A stretch of 36,360 nt of DNA from a virus, in IMG/VR virus record IMGVR_UViG_3300025592_000032, positions 1-36,360 of that record; one strand, given 5' to 3'. Of the stretch, positions 15,360 to 25,615 are shown one piece after another. The notes beneath the pieces were generated by a model. That model did no database searches and had not been told where the DNA came from. It saw nothing but the letters and a program-made list of their open reading frames with translations. A program made the position numbers and the translations under genes. Numbering within the stretch: the stretch's first letter is position 1; every line of letters starts with the position of its first letter.

Positions 15360-18300
15360 TACGCAGCCTCATTTTTTAACATTTGCTGACTCTCCGGCCA
15401 GGTATCACTAGACATAGGATCAAACTCCAACCAACGCCACAACAAATCACCAAACGTCGGATTCTCCGCCATCCTCATCGTTACTTCCTCCCACGCCGCA
15501 GCCATATCCTGATTACTGGAAGCCCGCAAAGTAGACGCACCACCATTAGCGGCCCGTTCAGCTAGTTCCCCAGTAAATATATCACGCATATCGAGGTACT
15601 CAGATAATAACCGAATATCGTCGCGCCCTATCAAACGCTCATCCTCAACAATCGCCCGCATCCCATCAACCCGGTTCGACCATTTAGTCAAATCAGGGTT
15701 CTTGTACGCTTCAGCCCACAACGGGAACTCCTCAGCAATCCGTTCAATGGCTTGCTTCTTCACCGCAGCCAACTCAGAAGCAGCAGCGACCTGCAAGTTC
15801 GGTAAACCCCGTTCACGCATCTCATTATAAATAATATCATTAATGCGGCCATACTCTTGCCAACCCTCGCGTTCACGCGAAGAAACCAAAATCTCTTCCA
15901 ACGCCAAACGTTCACGCCTCTTCACACCAGACCCAGGGCGGGTATCTTCCTCCAACTGGCGGTCATACACAGCGGCACTAAACTTCGCAGCACCACCACC
16001 CTCGATACCGAGAATCAAACCACCAACCTCAGGGAACTGGTTAACCAAATCAATGTATTCGGCCCGCAACTCTTCGGACTCCAACGTTGCCGGTAACCCC
16101 TCATTGTTTTTAGAGAACCGGGCAGCCAAAGCAAAAAACCCTTCGTTGCCTTCATCGACAAGTAACTCCATGAACTTGTCGTCAGCGGTAGACGGATCAG
16201 CAGATTTGAACCCGCGATACGCATCAATATACGATTGGTACGGGGAATGAAACCCGACGGACGCAGGCGAAAACGCTGATGCGATAGCGCGAACAAACAT
16301 AAATGACTTCGCATCGTTACGCACATCGGCAATAAACTCTGCGCGAGCGTTACCATCGCCGAAATCTATTTGCTCCAAATCACCGTTCGCCATATCCGCT
16401 AAACGAGTAACCATAATCGTTGCCGCTTGCGACTCATACGAACGATCCTCCAGCAAAGAAGAAGTAATACGTTTCATCCACGCCGGTTGCAAAGAATCCA
16501 ACACACCGACAGGGCCGTAAGGCAACATAAACTTTAACGCATCCTCCACTTGAGGTTCTTCCTGCACAAGCTTAGATGCCGGTATTTGAATAATCGGCCC
16601 GAACCCTGGTAAACCCTGTGTGATCATGTTCAGCGACGACGCACGGAACCGGATAACGTTTTGGTCGTCAGCGGCACCACCAGCATATCCGGCACCCATT
16701 ATGTCGGCAGCGAACTCAGGTACCCGAAACTGGAAAAACCTGTTCCCCCGGTCATCTTCAACTGTTTCAAACGTGTCACCCAACTCGACATCGGGATGGA
16801 TTGCCTTAAACATTCTCGCTGTGAACACAGGGTTGTTGGCGGTCAAACCGGCCCAACGACTCAACACTTCTTGCCAAGCATTAAAGAACGGCATAACGTT
16901 TTTCATTATCGCACCAAACTGTGAAGTTTCAGCGAGATCGTAAAGAAGGTAACGGGTTTCTTGTAACGCTTCGCGGCGGGCAGACGACTCTAACTGCCGT
17001 AACGCGTCTTCGGAAAGTTCAAACCCTTCGCCTTTTTTGAAATCTTTCAACCGGCGGCGCATACCCATTTCGTAGATGCGTCGGAAATACGGGTTACGCG
17101 ACAAAGTATCTGTCGGTAATGTCCCCATGCGTTCATACAAACCGTCAACGACTTTTTGGGCGCGATCTAGTATCCCATCGGATTTCATCATTGTTTGTTC
17201 TTGAGCGTGGATTGTCCCCACTAAACCCTGCCACGACTCGCCAACATCATCAGCGACTTTGCGTACATCATCCAACGACACGCGTTGACCCTGAGCGAGC
17301 CTCGCCCGCAACGCAGGATCAGACAACATCCGGTCAGCAGCAGAAACCGCAACCTCAGCCCAACCATCCGCACCCTGATGTTTAATCCGCAACGCAATAT
17401 CTTGAGCAAACTGGCGACCCGACGGAGTTTCGTTCATCCATCTCACCAACGCCTCAGCACGATCCGCAGCGTTACCTAACGAATCATCCCAAATAATAGC
17501 ACCCAACTCGCCGCCCCAATGATCGTTAACGACACGCTCCCAATAGTTAGCGAAATCCCTCACCCCATCAACAGTCACCGCATCATTCGGGTCCAACACC
17601 CGTGTCCACGCACCCAACTCGACAGCGAGCTTATCGTTTTGCATTTTCGTAGCGTTATCCAACAAATATCCTGTTTGCCGGTTCGCACTATTGAGTTTAC
17701 GCCAAGCCAGATTCGGAGACAAAGCATCACCGAACGCTGCTTGCACTTCGTATCCGTTGATTTCTAGATTACCGACACCTAGTTCACGCAACGCTACTTG
17801 GTCGCCAGTTTTTTTCGCTTCCTCTATTTTTGTGCGTTTCTTAATCAACTTACGCAACGCCTTGTTGTTACGAATCAAAGAACCGCCTGCACCGGCAGCC
17901 GCACCGAACGGCCCCGCTATTACTGTTCCGAGCGCACCGGATCGAGCAGCGCGACCAACCTGTATACGGCGAGGAGATTTTGTTTTCAACGCCGACTCCA
18001 ACGCGGCTTCAACATAATCGGCGCGAGAAGAAGTCAACAACTCCCACAACGGGCCGTTCCCCATCGAAGTACCTTCACCCAAAACAGATAAACGAGACAT
18101 CATCCGTAACTGTTCATCGCCGACAACACGAATAGCCCACGCTGGACGCAGCAGCATCGATGGCCGCCAAATACGCATCGCCCCAGTGATCCAGTCGCCA
18201 GCGTTATCGGTTGCTTTATACACACCGGAGAACCGCGACTTGTTGTGGCGAAGAAAACGATCCAAACCTTTAACATCTAAAGTGAAAAACGATTGCTGCA

Positions 18301-21300
18301 ACTGTGCCGGAGTCAACGGCATTTCCATCGTTGTGAGAACCCCGGTTGCGTCGTCTACCCATTCAACTGTTGACACGCCTCGTTCGGCATCGTATTTAGG
18401 GGTTTTACCCAAAGTAAACCGTGCGCCACGCGACGACTGTTCAAAATCTTTGATCAACGCATCAATCTGTGTTTTAGACGCATCCGGGTGGTGACGCAAA
18501 ACAACGCGTTTAATCATCGCTGTCTGCTGCGCCTCCGCTTTGAACACGCGACCAGCGCGACCCGCCGCAGCCCACTCGCCACGGAACCTTGCTATCTCAT
18601 CGGCGGAAGCCCCACCTTCCTGCATCGCACGGGCGATCTGCTCACCACTATTAGGGTCACCAGCCCAAACATGTCGTTGAGGTTTCATATCGCGAAACAA
18701 CTGAACAGAACGACCCAAACGACCAGGACGATCAATGCCGTCGCCACGGTACCAAGTAGAGTGTTCTAGTTTGTCTCTAGTGTTTTTACGCCAAGACGGA
18801 GTTATTACTTCGTCTATGGAAGCCCAACCCGCTACCGCTTGGGCGTGGGACGCGGTTTCGTCGGCTAGTTCTTGCGCTGTTTGGAACGCGGCAGCGTTGG
18901 CTCCTGCGACTCCTTCTGGGATGTGCGGTCCGATGAACGCTGTGTCTGCGAATAGTCCGCGGTAAAATGTTCCGGCGGCAGGCGAGTCGGCCATGATGCG
19001 TTCCACTGCGGAGGTTTCTCCCATGAAGAACCGCATTGGGCCTTCCATTGATTCGCGTCCGCCGGTGAATCCGCCTTCTCCGAGGTATGCGCGGGCTAGT
19101 TCGTATGATACGAGGTCGCCTCTGGCGTGGTCGGGGAAGTATTTTTCGCGGATACGCCCGGTGAGTGTGTTGAGGACTGTTTCGGCTTGTCCATCCACGT
19201 CACCTGCTTCTTTCAGGCGGCCTTTGATGTCGTCGCGGGTTTGGACGAGTGCGTCTATTTCTTCGTCTGTTACTGTTCCGCTGCGGCGTTTCCGTGTCCG
19301 AGCGTTTCTGAGTACACGATTTGCTTCAACAAGGTCGTCTTCTAGTTTCGCTACATTTGCAACAGCAGCACCGGTAGTAGGCGACCGAGGGATACGGGTA
19401 GCGGAAGCCCCCGAATCAACCACCCCTGACACAAACTGCAACAACCCATTATCGGCAATCGTTTTTTCCAGAACTACAGGAGAAGCCAAATCGCTGACGG
19501 GGCGCATCAAGAGTGCCTTAACGGTGTCCAACCCGACCTTCTCTACCGCCCCCTCTAAAGCCTTCTCAATCTCAGGAGACATCACCCCGCGCTTCGCAAA
19601 CTCTTCCGACAAACTGTGCAATCGAAGCGACAGCCTCTCCCAGTCCGGCCCCCTCACCGCATCGTGCGGACCAGCAAAGTATCTAGTGTCCTTGCCTCTG
19701 TAATCCAAATCTTTGAACTCAGGTATCGAGTCAACGATGTTCTCAACATCGTCTAGTTGGGCAATGATTTCATCTTCCAACCCTTTGGGACTAAGTTTCG
19801 CGGCCTCATCGTTAAACCGCACATGGGGTTGCCAACTCTCCGTTGGGGTTACCCTCGACCCCAACACTCTAGGGCTTATGATAAGTTCCGATTCGGGAGT
19901 AATGGGGCCAAGGCGCGCATCTACCGCTCCTGAAACTTCTCTGAGTTCTATCTCGAACCGCTCAATCTGATGACTCCCAGGGCGGGACACTGTTCCTGAT
20001 GCTACTTTTTCTGCCCCCAGGTATTCCGCGTCGAGCGAAACCGACGGTTGGCGATCAAGCGGGTTACCTCGACGATATACCACCACGGTGCCATTCCCGA
20101 AAGCAGGGTTTGTCCTTAAAAGATACTCTTGGCTTATAATCGCTATTTGGCGTTCAACCAAGGCTTTCACCGCCGGAGTGATGTCTCCTGCTTCTATGAC
20201 GAAATCATCCGCCCAGGGTGCGATTGCCTCTTTGCCTGTTAGGGCGATTCCAGCCGGATCGTTAACGGGGCTACCCCGATAAGATAAGGCGACCTCTTCA
20301 AAGGTGCCTCCCACCCCAGAAACGGGGGCTGTGTCCTCTAGCCCCGTTAAGGCGCGCTGCCCAATCGTGTAGTTCGCTTCACGCCTATCTGTAAAATGTC
20401 GGCGCACGATCTCATCGGCGAGGTTTTTTTCCGCAGCGGTGGCCGCAGGAAGTTCTGCGAAAGAACCGCCAAACCCTTTGAACACCCCATCCGCATCGCC
20501 TCCAACGCCGACAAGGGATTGGGTATCCCCTGTTTGCACTGCTTCTATTATGCCAAGTTTTTCTTCGTTGCCAACAGCATTCACCCGTTGCGTCGCAGAG
20601 AGGTCTGGGGCTTCCCCCCAAGAGGCTTCTCGAACTGGTGGGGCATGCCCAGCGTCGGTGGCTAACTGTTCAACATCATCTGCTAAACGAGAAAACCCGC
20701 CGCCCTCCTCAAAATAGTTAACCCGAGCAGAACGCAAACGCGCACCACGCACACCCATATATGTGTACCCAGCCAAAATATCCACATCACCGAACACGCG
20801 AAACGCAGCGTCAACGGTACCCGACATGATGTTATGAAACTGGGTACCCTCCCAACGAGCCAACTGATCTTCATCCATGATGTCGTCAGTCGCCATAGCA
20901 AACGAAACCGCTTGACCAATAGAACGAGTTTGCGCTATACGATGCGCCAACTTCCAATCATCCTTATCAAACCAAACACCAATATCGTCGCCAAAAAAAC
21001 CGCCCGAACCACGCGACTCAGCGAGCGAAGCCATCGTCATCACCGTAGTCAAAGGCTCACGAATCCACTCGCGGCCAGCGTACTCCAACCCCTCCAACGC
21101 CTTCCCGCCACCCTCACGCACAGGCTCAGGCAAAGCACCAATCAACGTGCCACCAATACCATCAGGACCAATCAGATTATTGAGTTGCTCCGCGCCACGC
21201 TTCATCGCGACCCCAGAAACAGTACCCAACAACCCTTCATACTCGTCGTCAGTAAAAGGAGCCTCAACAATATCTATAACAGCGTTAACGGAAGTACGCC

Positions 21301-21352
21301 CAACCTCGAAACCAGCGTCCCAAAGTTTATCCAAGCGACTTAAAAAACTCAC
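15359..21352 (-). CDS. Giant virion protein (1,997 residues), possible ADP-ribosyltransferase-like segment
   Basis: The largest gene, about one sixth of the genome, starting at GTG with AGGGG nearby. The N-terminus (SFLSRLDKLWDAGFEVGRTSVNAVIDIVEAPF) is amphipathic. Residues ~415-500 carry VVVYRRGN (R427/R428), PSVSL (S437, S439) and PESELII (E487-x-E489). The order and spacing of R, S and ExE recall ADP-ribosyltransferase folds; this is only an inference. Residues ~670-760 are charged helices. Residues ~1060-1090 hold LRPAWAIRVVGDEQLRMMSRL. Further blocks include FNAWQEVLSRWAGL and LPGFGPIIQIP, and the C-terminus is rich in Trp/Leu helices. Size and position between portal and capsid fit an ejected internal or DNA-entry protein, in place of a tape measure. 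Composition flips within the gene at about 18780 and 19340. Confidence 0.6.
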   Translation of the reverse strand: MSFLSRLDKLWDAGFEVGRTSVNAVIDIVEAPFTDDEYEGLLGTVSGVAMKRGAEQLNNLIGPDGIGGTLIGALPEPVREGGGKALEGLEYAGREWIREPLTTVMTMASLAESRGSGGFFGDDIGVWFDKDDWKLAHRIAQTRSIGQAVSFAMATDDIMDEDQLARWEGTQFHNIMSGTVDAAFRVFGDVDILAGYTYMGVRGARLRSARVNYFEEGGGFSRLADDVEQLATDAGHAPPVREASWGEAPDLSATQRVNAVGNEEKLGIIEAVQTGDTQSLVGVGGDADGVFKGFGGSFAELPAATAAEKNLADEIVRRHFTDRREANYTIGQRALTGLEDTAPVSGVGGTFEEVALSYRGSPVNDPAGIALTGKEAIAPWADDFVIEAGDITPAVKALVERQIAIISQEYLLRTNPAFGNGTVVVYRRGNPLDRQPSVSLDAEYLGAEKVASGTVSRPGSHQIERFEIELREVSGAVDARLGPITPESELIISPRVLGSRVTPTESWQPHVRFNDEAAKLSPKGLEDEIIAQLDDVENIVDSIPEFKDLDYRGKDTRYFAGPHDAVRGPDWERLSLRLHSLSEEFAKRGVMSPEIEKALEGAVEKVGLDTVKALLMRPVSDLASPVVLEKTIADNGLLQFVSGVVDSGASATRIPRSPTTGAAVANVAKLEDDLVEANRVLRNARTRKRRSGTVTDEEIDALVQTRDDIKGRLKEAGDVDGQAETVLNTLTGRIREKYFPDHARGDLVSYELARAYLGEGGFTGGRESMEGPMRFFMGETSAVERIMADSPAAGTFYRGLFADTAFIGPHIPEGVAGANAAAFQTAQELADETASHAQAVAGWASIDEVITPSWRKNTRDKLEHSTWYRGDGIDRPGRLGRSVQLFRDMKPQRHVWAGDPNSGEQIARAMQEGGASADEIARFRGEWAAAGRAGRVFKAEAQQTAMIKRVVLRHHPDASKTQIDALIKDFEQSSRGARFTLGKTPKYDAERGVSTVEWVDDATGVLTTMEMPLTPAQLQQSFFTLDVKGLDRFLRHNKSRFSGVYKATDNAGDWITGAMRIWRPSMLLRPAWAIRVVGDEQLRMMSRLSVLGEGTSMGNGPLWELLTSSRADYVEAALESALKTKSPRRIQVGRAARSGALGTVIAGPFGAAAGAGGSLIRNNKALRKLIKKRTKIEEAKKTGDQVALRELGVGNLEINGYEVQAAFGDALSPNLAWRKLNSANRQTGYLLDNATKMQNDKLAVELGAWTRVLDPNDAVTVDGVRDFANYWERVVNDHWGGELGAIIWDDSLGNAADRAEALVRWMNETPSGRQFAQDIALRIKHQGADGWAEVAVSAADRMLSDPALRARLAQGQRVSLDDVRKVADDVGESWQGLVGTIHAQEQTMMKSDGILDRAQKVVDGLYERMGTLPTDTLSRNPYFRRIYEMGMRRRLKDFKKGEGFELSEDALRQLESSARREALQETRYLLYDLAETSQFGAIMKNVMPFFNAWQEVLSRWAGLTANNPVFTARMFKAIHPDVELGDTFETVEDDRGNRFFQFRVPEFAADIMGAGYAGGAADDQNVIRFRASSLNMITQGLPGFGPIIQIPASKLVQEEPQVEDALKFMLPYGPVGVLDSLQPAWMKRITSSLLEDRSYESQAATIMVTRLADMANGDLEQIDFGDGNARAEFIADVRNDAKSFMFVRAIASAFSPASVGFHSPYQSYIDAYRGFKSADPSTADDKFMELLVDEGNEGFFALAARFSKNNEGLPATLESEELRAEYIDLVNQFPEVGGLILGIEGGGAAKFSAAVYDRQLEEDTRPGSGVKRRERLALEEILVSSREREGWQEYGRINDIIYNEMRERGLPNLQVAAASELAAVKKQAIERIAEEFPLWAEAYKNPDLTKWSNRVDGMRAIVEDERLIGRDDIRLLSEYLDMRDIFTGELAERAANGGASTLRASSNQDMAAAWEEVTMRMAENPTFGDLLWRWLEFDPMSSDTWPESQQMLKNEAA

Positions 21353-21360
21353 ACGAACCC

Positions 21361-21741
21361 CTAGTAAACGCCGCGACCATTAACGGCCAAATCGCGGACA
21401 CGACGAACAAACATACGAAAGTTCGCTGTCGCCTCAGGTTGCGCCGCTTTAGTTTCCAACAACGGCAAATACGCAGCCAAACGCTCCGACATTTCCTTAT
21501 CGCCAGCACCCTGAGGAACAGCCAACGCCTCCGCACCCGGACCAGGACCAACCCCAGCACCCGAAGTAACAGGTTGACGAGGCTGCTCAGTAGGACGAGT
21601 CAACGGGCCAGCCGCACCCGGTTGTATCCGCGGTGTCTCCGGCAACGGAATAGCCCGCTGCGCTTCCTCCTGTTTCACCCGCTCACCGTAACCCTGCCCA
21701 CCAGCGGACTGAACTTTTTGCCCCTTACCTTTACGCGGCAT
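21361..21741 (-). CDS. Small Pro/Gly-rich head-region protein, hypothetical
   Basis: 126 residues. The N-terminus is basic (MPRKGKGQKVQSAGGQGYG), and residues ~30-85 are Pro/Gly/Gln-rich and probably disordered. The C-terminal ~45 residues are helical (EMSERLAAYLPLLETK, NFRMFVRRVRDLA). It starts with TGATG overlap to the portal stop and ends 8 bp before the giant gene. A small protein is often found just after the portal in podovirus-like genomes. Function is unknown. Confidence 0.5.
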   Translation of the reverse strand: MPRKGKGQKVQSAGGQGYGERVKQEEAQRAIPLPETPRIQPGAAGPLTRPTEQPRQPVTSGAGVGPGPGAEALAVPQGAGDKEMSERLAAYLPLLETKAAQPEATANFRMFVRRVRDLAVNGRGVY

Positions 21742-23501
21742 CAGCCACCCACCTGAGATAGAAGATCACGCAACGAAGGTGTCCCAGCCGCATTCGGGGT
21801 AGGCCCAGCCTCAGCCCCCGCACCCGGCTGGGCGATACCGGGTTGCGCTTCAGGTGCTTCAGGAGGAACTTGCGTCGCTTGACGTTCCTGCGCCTCCTCA
21901 TGGACCTTCTGCACAGCCCCGGCCAAATCAGCCTTATTGTAACGAACCAACTCAACTATACGAGCAACATCACCCGGAGGTATTTGCCCCTGCGAAGCTT
22001 GCGTTTGCAACGAAGCCAACAATGCTTGCTCCAACGATTCCGCAACCACCTCGTCATGCTCCGACTCAACATCATCAACCATAGGGTCAATCTCCATAAA
22101 CGATTTCTTAGACATGGTACCCATGCCGATGCGTTGCCCAGCCCCAATAATCAAACCATTCAAATCCGTACCAGGGTTAGAAAACACGACACGGTTATGA
22201 TCAGTATCGAAATGCTTATTCGGCGTGTAATCCACACGACCCTTCGCACCCTTAGCAGACACATAAAACGAAACCGCTTTATTCCCGGCGTACGCTTTAG
22301 CCAACGCTACAGCGCGACGGTTCTCCGCCTCCATAGAAGCAGCGAACACGCGTTGCGCTTCCTGAACAGGGAAATCCACAACAGCCGACATGACCGCATC
22401 ACCGCGGCGGCCAGTCCTAATGTTCGAACCAGACTCTCCACCAAACTCAGCGGGAATACCAGCAGTCAAACGTTGCGCCCGTTCCAAACGATCAATAGTC
22501 GGGTTAGTCATAAACCCCGGATTCAAAGTAGAATCCTTCAAATCTCCGCCCTTGACTTGACCAATCTCCCCAGTCAAACCGTTCGCAGTATTAATGATCT
22601 GCGGTTGCTCACCAGCGCGAGCCACCAACCAAGTATCAGGGAAAATCCCTTTCTGCACAGCGATAACTTCCAACGCCATCAAACGCGCCTGCGTCTGATA
22701 CATCCCCAACATCCCATCGAACTGGCCTTGAGCCTGATCTAAACAAACACGCCCCGGCACAACCGCCGGACACAAACCAATACGGTTAGGGAAACGCTCC
22801 AACTCAGCGAGCGGCTCAGTCGTATAAGTAGAACGCGACCAACCAGTGTTGTCTTGCGGGACACGCCCAACAGCGATCAACACAGTTTCCTCATGGTCAA
22901 CGTATTCAACCAACTGGAAAACATCGGATTGTTCCAACGTGTCGTTGCCGCGCAAACGGTCCGCCTGGTCAGGGTAATGAAGTTTCAACCAAGCCCAAGT
23001 ACGTTCGTAAGTAAAAATACAATCAGTGGGTTCCAAATCGTCCGGGCCGATAACCGGCGACGGGTAAGTAGTCAACGGATCACGAACCGTCCACTCAACC
23101 GATTGTTTAACAGGATCGAAACGTAAAGAAACAGGTGAAGAAGCATAACCAATGAACTGACGCGCACGACGCATCATTTTCAAATCCATATGATTCGTTT
23201 CCCACATCCCGAACAAAGCGCGACGGCGAACCCGAGCATTCTTTTCCGACGCTTTAGACTCAGGGTTCGACGGAGGACAAACAATGTCCGGCATCGTCGA
23301 AGAAATACGCATCGCAGTTTGATCCAAACCCTGCGACACCAAGTTCGCTACAGCAGCAGACTCATACTCGTCCAACTCCGGCAACGGAACAACAATCTCA
23401 CCGTCATACGCTGAACGCACACGACGCATCCGATCCATTGCTGGACCCTGACTAGACTCCCGTTCACGGAGCAGTTCTAAAATCTTCTCAGCGGCCTTCA
23501 C
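21741..23501 (-). CDS. Portal protein
   Basis: 586 residues. It follows the terminase directly (TAAGTG junction). The N-terminal half holds 'YDGEIVVPLPELDEYESAAVANLVSQGLDQTAMRISSTMPDIVCPP' and 'RRARQFIGYASSPVSLRFD', and the middle holds 'RLTAGIPAEFGGESGSNIRTGRRGDAVMSAVVDFPVQEAQRV'. These fit portals of N4-gp56-type phages. The C-terminal ~80 residues are Gln/Ala/Pro-rich. Twelve copies should form the vertex ring for DNA packaging and exit. Start is GTG at 23501. Length and neighbours are normal for the family. Confidence 0.85.
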   Translation of the reverse strand: MKAAEKILELLRERESSQGPAMDRMRRVRSAYDGEIVVPLPELDEYESAAVANLVSQGLDQTAMRISSTMPDIVCPPSNPESKASEKNARVRRRALFGMWETNHMDLKMMRRARQFIGYASSPVSLRFDPVKQSVEWTVRDPLTTYPSPVIGPDDLEPTDCIFTYERTWAWLKLHYPDQADRLRGNDTLEQSDVFQLVEYVDHEETVLIAVGRVPQDNTGWSRSTYTTEPLAELERFPNRIGLCPAVVPGRVCLDQAQGQFDGMLGMYQTQARLMALEVIAVQKGIFPDTWLVARAGEQPQIINTANGLTGEIGQVKGGDLKDSTLNPGFMTNPTIDRLERAQRLTAGIPAEFGGESGSNIRTGRRGDAVMSAVVDFPVQEAQRVFAASMEAENRRAVALAKAYAGNKAVSFYVSAKGAKGRVDYTPNKHFDTDHNRVVFSNPGTDLNGLIIGAGQRIGMGTMSKKSFMEIDPMVDDVESEHDEVVAESLEQALLASLQTQASQGQIPPGDVARIVELVRYNKADLAGAVQKVHEEAQERQATQVPPEAPEAQPGIAQPGAGAEAGPTPNAAGTPSLRDLLSQVGG

Positions 23502-25415
23502 TTAACCAACCTTTTTTCTTATCCAAGACGGCCTCCACATCGGAGTCGCATCCCCCTTAGGCAAACTAATGTTCGGAAGATTATGTTCTAAAAACCATTG
23601 CGCCATAACACAGTCGTCCGTACGGGAACCAGTCCCGTCAGGAGTCCACTTAGTTACTTCGTTGATTAATAGTAGCGCATGTGGGCGAGCCTCAGTTCTT
23701 TGCCGCCCCGGAAGACGCACCAAACCATGTTTATACAACCCAGCGAGCATCTGAACACCATAATCAGGGTCACCCTTGTTGCGAGAATGCGTGTAATGAG
23801 GGATCAAATGGACACCCCTCGTAGCAGACCAGCGTTGAAAATGATCGTACTGCATAATAAACTTTTGCGCCGCATTCGCCTCAACAATCCAATACTGGAT
23901 CGGATGCCCCATGTCCATCGACCGACGCTGCCACTCCTCAGCGATGCCAGTAAACGTACCCTCCGAATGGTTCCAATCCAAAAATGTTGGCGCATCCATT
24001 TTCTGACGATACGACTCCAACAAATAACGGAACCCCGACTCCGGCACATACGCCCAAACCTGCAAAGCCCAATACTTAGAAGGCGACGGATCAGCCGTAG
24101 CGCAAATAATCACATCACCCGGCAAGTTCGCAGGCAACTCCCACAAATCACGGTCAGCATCCCAGCACCCCATGTACTCCACCCCATCGGCACCCTTCCC
24201 ACCCGAAATCCACAAAGGGTCCACAAGAACAGAAGCAGGATCAGCATCCTCCTGCTGATACAAAATAGCGTAACGATCAGGAGTAGACTGCTGAATATGC
24301 GTTAACTTACGCCAGTTCAAACGACGCGGATACAACAAGCACCCATCAGGCCACGGATCAGAAGCCATCTTATGATTCTTCTCGCACAAATCTTCGTAAT
24401 GCGCTTTATACAAAATATGGTGATACCGTTTCCCACCGAGCTGCAAAGACTCCGGTATTTCCTCATCGAAGTCATCATCGTCATCCATGATTGCTTCCTT
24501 ATCCAACGCATACCGGTAAATATCGTCCGAAGACATACGTTGCCCCTGCAACACCAGAAGGCCGCCCGGCTCCAACCGAGTCTCCGCCACCTCATCCCAC
24601 CATTGCTTCAACTGTTCGCGAGCATCAGCGGTACGCATCTTACGAGGATCATACAAATCGTCCCAAATCACCAAATCGAAACGGCCACCCAAAAACCCCG
24701 AGTCCACACCAAACGCCGTCCAAGTAGGTTCCTTCTCAGACACAGGCATATCGCCCTCCTGGGCAACAGTAAACTGGTCGCCACGCCACACCTCTTTAAT
24801 CTCAGGCTTAAACCGGCCAAAATCCTCCAACAAAACTGCTTCAGCATCCACTGCTAAACCAAGTTTCATATCCTTAGCCTCAGCCTTAACAGGGATGGTA
24901 CGTTCAAACTCGTTTTTCAGGCGACGCGTATACCATTCACCCAACCGGGCTGTATGCGAACCAACCATTCCACGCAACGTCCGGTCGCGAACCGTAGCCC
25001 ACGCCGGAAGTATCCGAGTAAAAAACGTTGACTTGCCTGAACCAGGGGGAGCGTTGATAACAACGTATTCTTCTTGCGGAGAGTTCATTAACTCCATGAT
25101 GCGTCCCGTGGCTTCAACCTGCCACGGCATGAGTATCAAACCAAAATAGCGGCGAGCAAAAACTTCAATATCGTCGTACGCTTCTTTCGCCTCAGGAATC
25201 AACTCGTCGTACGGAACAACCGCAGGTTTTTTTAGTTCCTCAAAAGCAGCTTTCGCTTGCTTCCCAATAACACTACCGGTACCGTCTTCGAAATCTTTAG
25301 CAGCGCGTTGAGAAACATTCAATCGTTTCGCCGCCGCGTAACGGGTCGCACCGCCGTCGCGGAGTTCCTGAAACTTGATCCACGTTTCCGCCGGTATCGC
25401 TCTACCTGAAACCAC
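23502..25415 (-). CDS. terL: Terminase large subunit
   Basis: 637 residues. Walker A is at ~122-130 (APPGSGKST), Walker B at ~247-253 (DLVIWDD), and the coupling motif at ~287-294 (LVLQGQRM). The nuclease domain begins around 433 with 'DVIICATADPSPSKYWALQVWAYV' (D442 the first metal-binding Asp). It drives ATP-dependent DNA packaging into the procapsid and cuts the concatemer. Residues ~11-45 (TWIKFQELRDGGATRYAAAKRLNVSQRAAKDFEDG) look like an added helix-turn-helix, and no separate small subunit is recognised. GTG start at 25415 overlaps the upstream stop (TAGTG). Confidence 0.93.
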   Translation of the reverse strand: MVSGRAIPAETWIKFQELRDGGATRYAAAKRLNVSQRAAKDFEDGTGSVIGKQAKAAFEELKKPAVVPYDELIPEAKEAYDDIEVFARRYFGLILMPWQVEATGRIMELMNSPQEEYVVINAPPGSGKSTFFTRILPAWATVRDRTLRGMVGSHTARLGEWYTRRLKNEFERTIPVKAEAKDMKLGLAVDAEAVLLEDFGRFKPEIKEVWRGDQFTVAQEGDMPVSEKEPTWTAFGVDSGFLGGRFDLVIWDDLYDPRKMRTADAREQLKQWWDEVAETRLEPGGLLVLQGQRMSSDDIYRYALDKEAIMDDDDDFDEEIPESLQLGGKRYHHILYKAHYEDLCEKNHKMASDPWPDGCLLYPRRLNWRKLTHIQQSTPDRYAILYQQEDADPASVLVDPLWISGGKGADGVEYMGCWDADRDLWELPANLPGDVIICATADPSPSKYWALQVWAYVPESGFRYLLESYRQKMDAPTFLDWNHSEGTFTGIAEEWQRRSMDMGHPIQYWIVEANAAQKFIMQYDHFQRWSATRGVHLIPHYTHSRNKGDPDYGVQMLAGLYKHGLVRLPGRQRTEARPHALLLINEVTKWTPDGTGSRTDDCVMAQWFLEHNLPNISLPKGDATPMWRPSWIRKKVG

Positions 25416-25615
25416 TATTTAGTCTTCCTACGTTTACGACGAGGAACCATGCCCCGATCCAATACCTTAACCGCTGAAGGCTGCCCACCATCAGCGCAAC
25501 CCCCGAAACTCGTAACCTCATGCTCCCAACAAGCACCCGGAGTACCCATTGTCGGAACAATACGTTCACCGCAACGACACACCGCCAGCCGAGGATACCC
25601 CGCCTGCTTAACCAC
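25415..25615 (-). CDS. Small Cys-containing basic protein upstream of the terminase
   Basis: 66 residues from GTG at 25615, chosen because GGAGG lies 6 nt upstream. Four Cys occur as CRC near residue 13 and later single Cys (GACWEH, GGCADG). The C-terminus is strongly basic (VPRRKRRKTK). It overlaps the previous gene by 8 bp and touches the terminase start (TAGTG). It could be a zinc-stabilised DNA-binding partner, including an unusual small terminase, but nothing in the sequence proves that. Confidence 0.5.
   Translation of the reverse strand: MVKQAGYPRLAVCRCGERIVPTMGTPGACWEHEVTSFGGCADGGQPSAVKVLDRGMVPRRKRRKTK

Noticed and set aside
18993-19703. 236-codon Ser/Arg-rich frame on the + strand opposite the giant gene
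   Set aside because: It coincides with the composition-flipped patch and has no domain or ribosome site. The minus-strand frame continues uninterrupted through it.
21843-22742. 299-codon open frame on the + strand opposite the portal gene
   Set aside because: Arg/His/Leu-rich composition typical of an antisense shadow, and the minus-strand portal frame is well supported.
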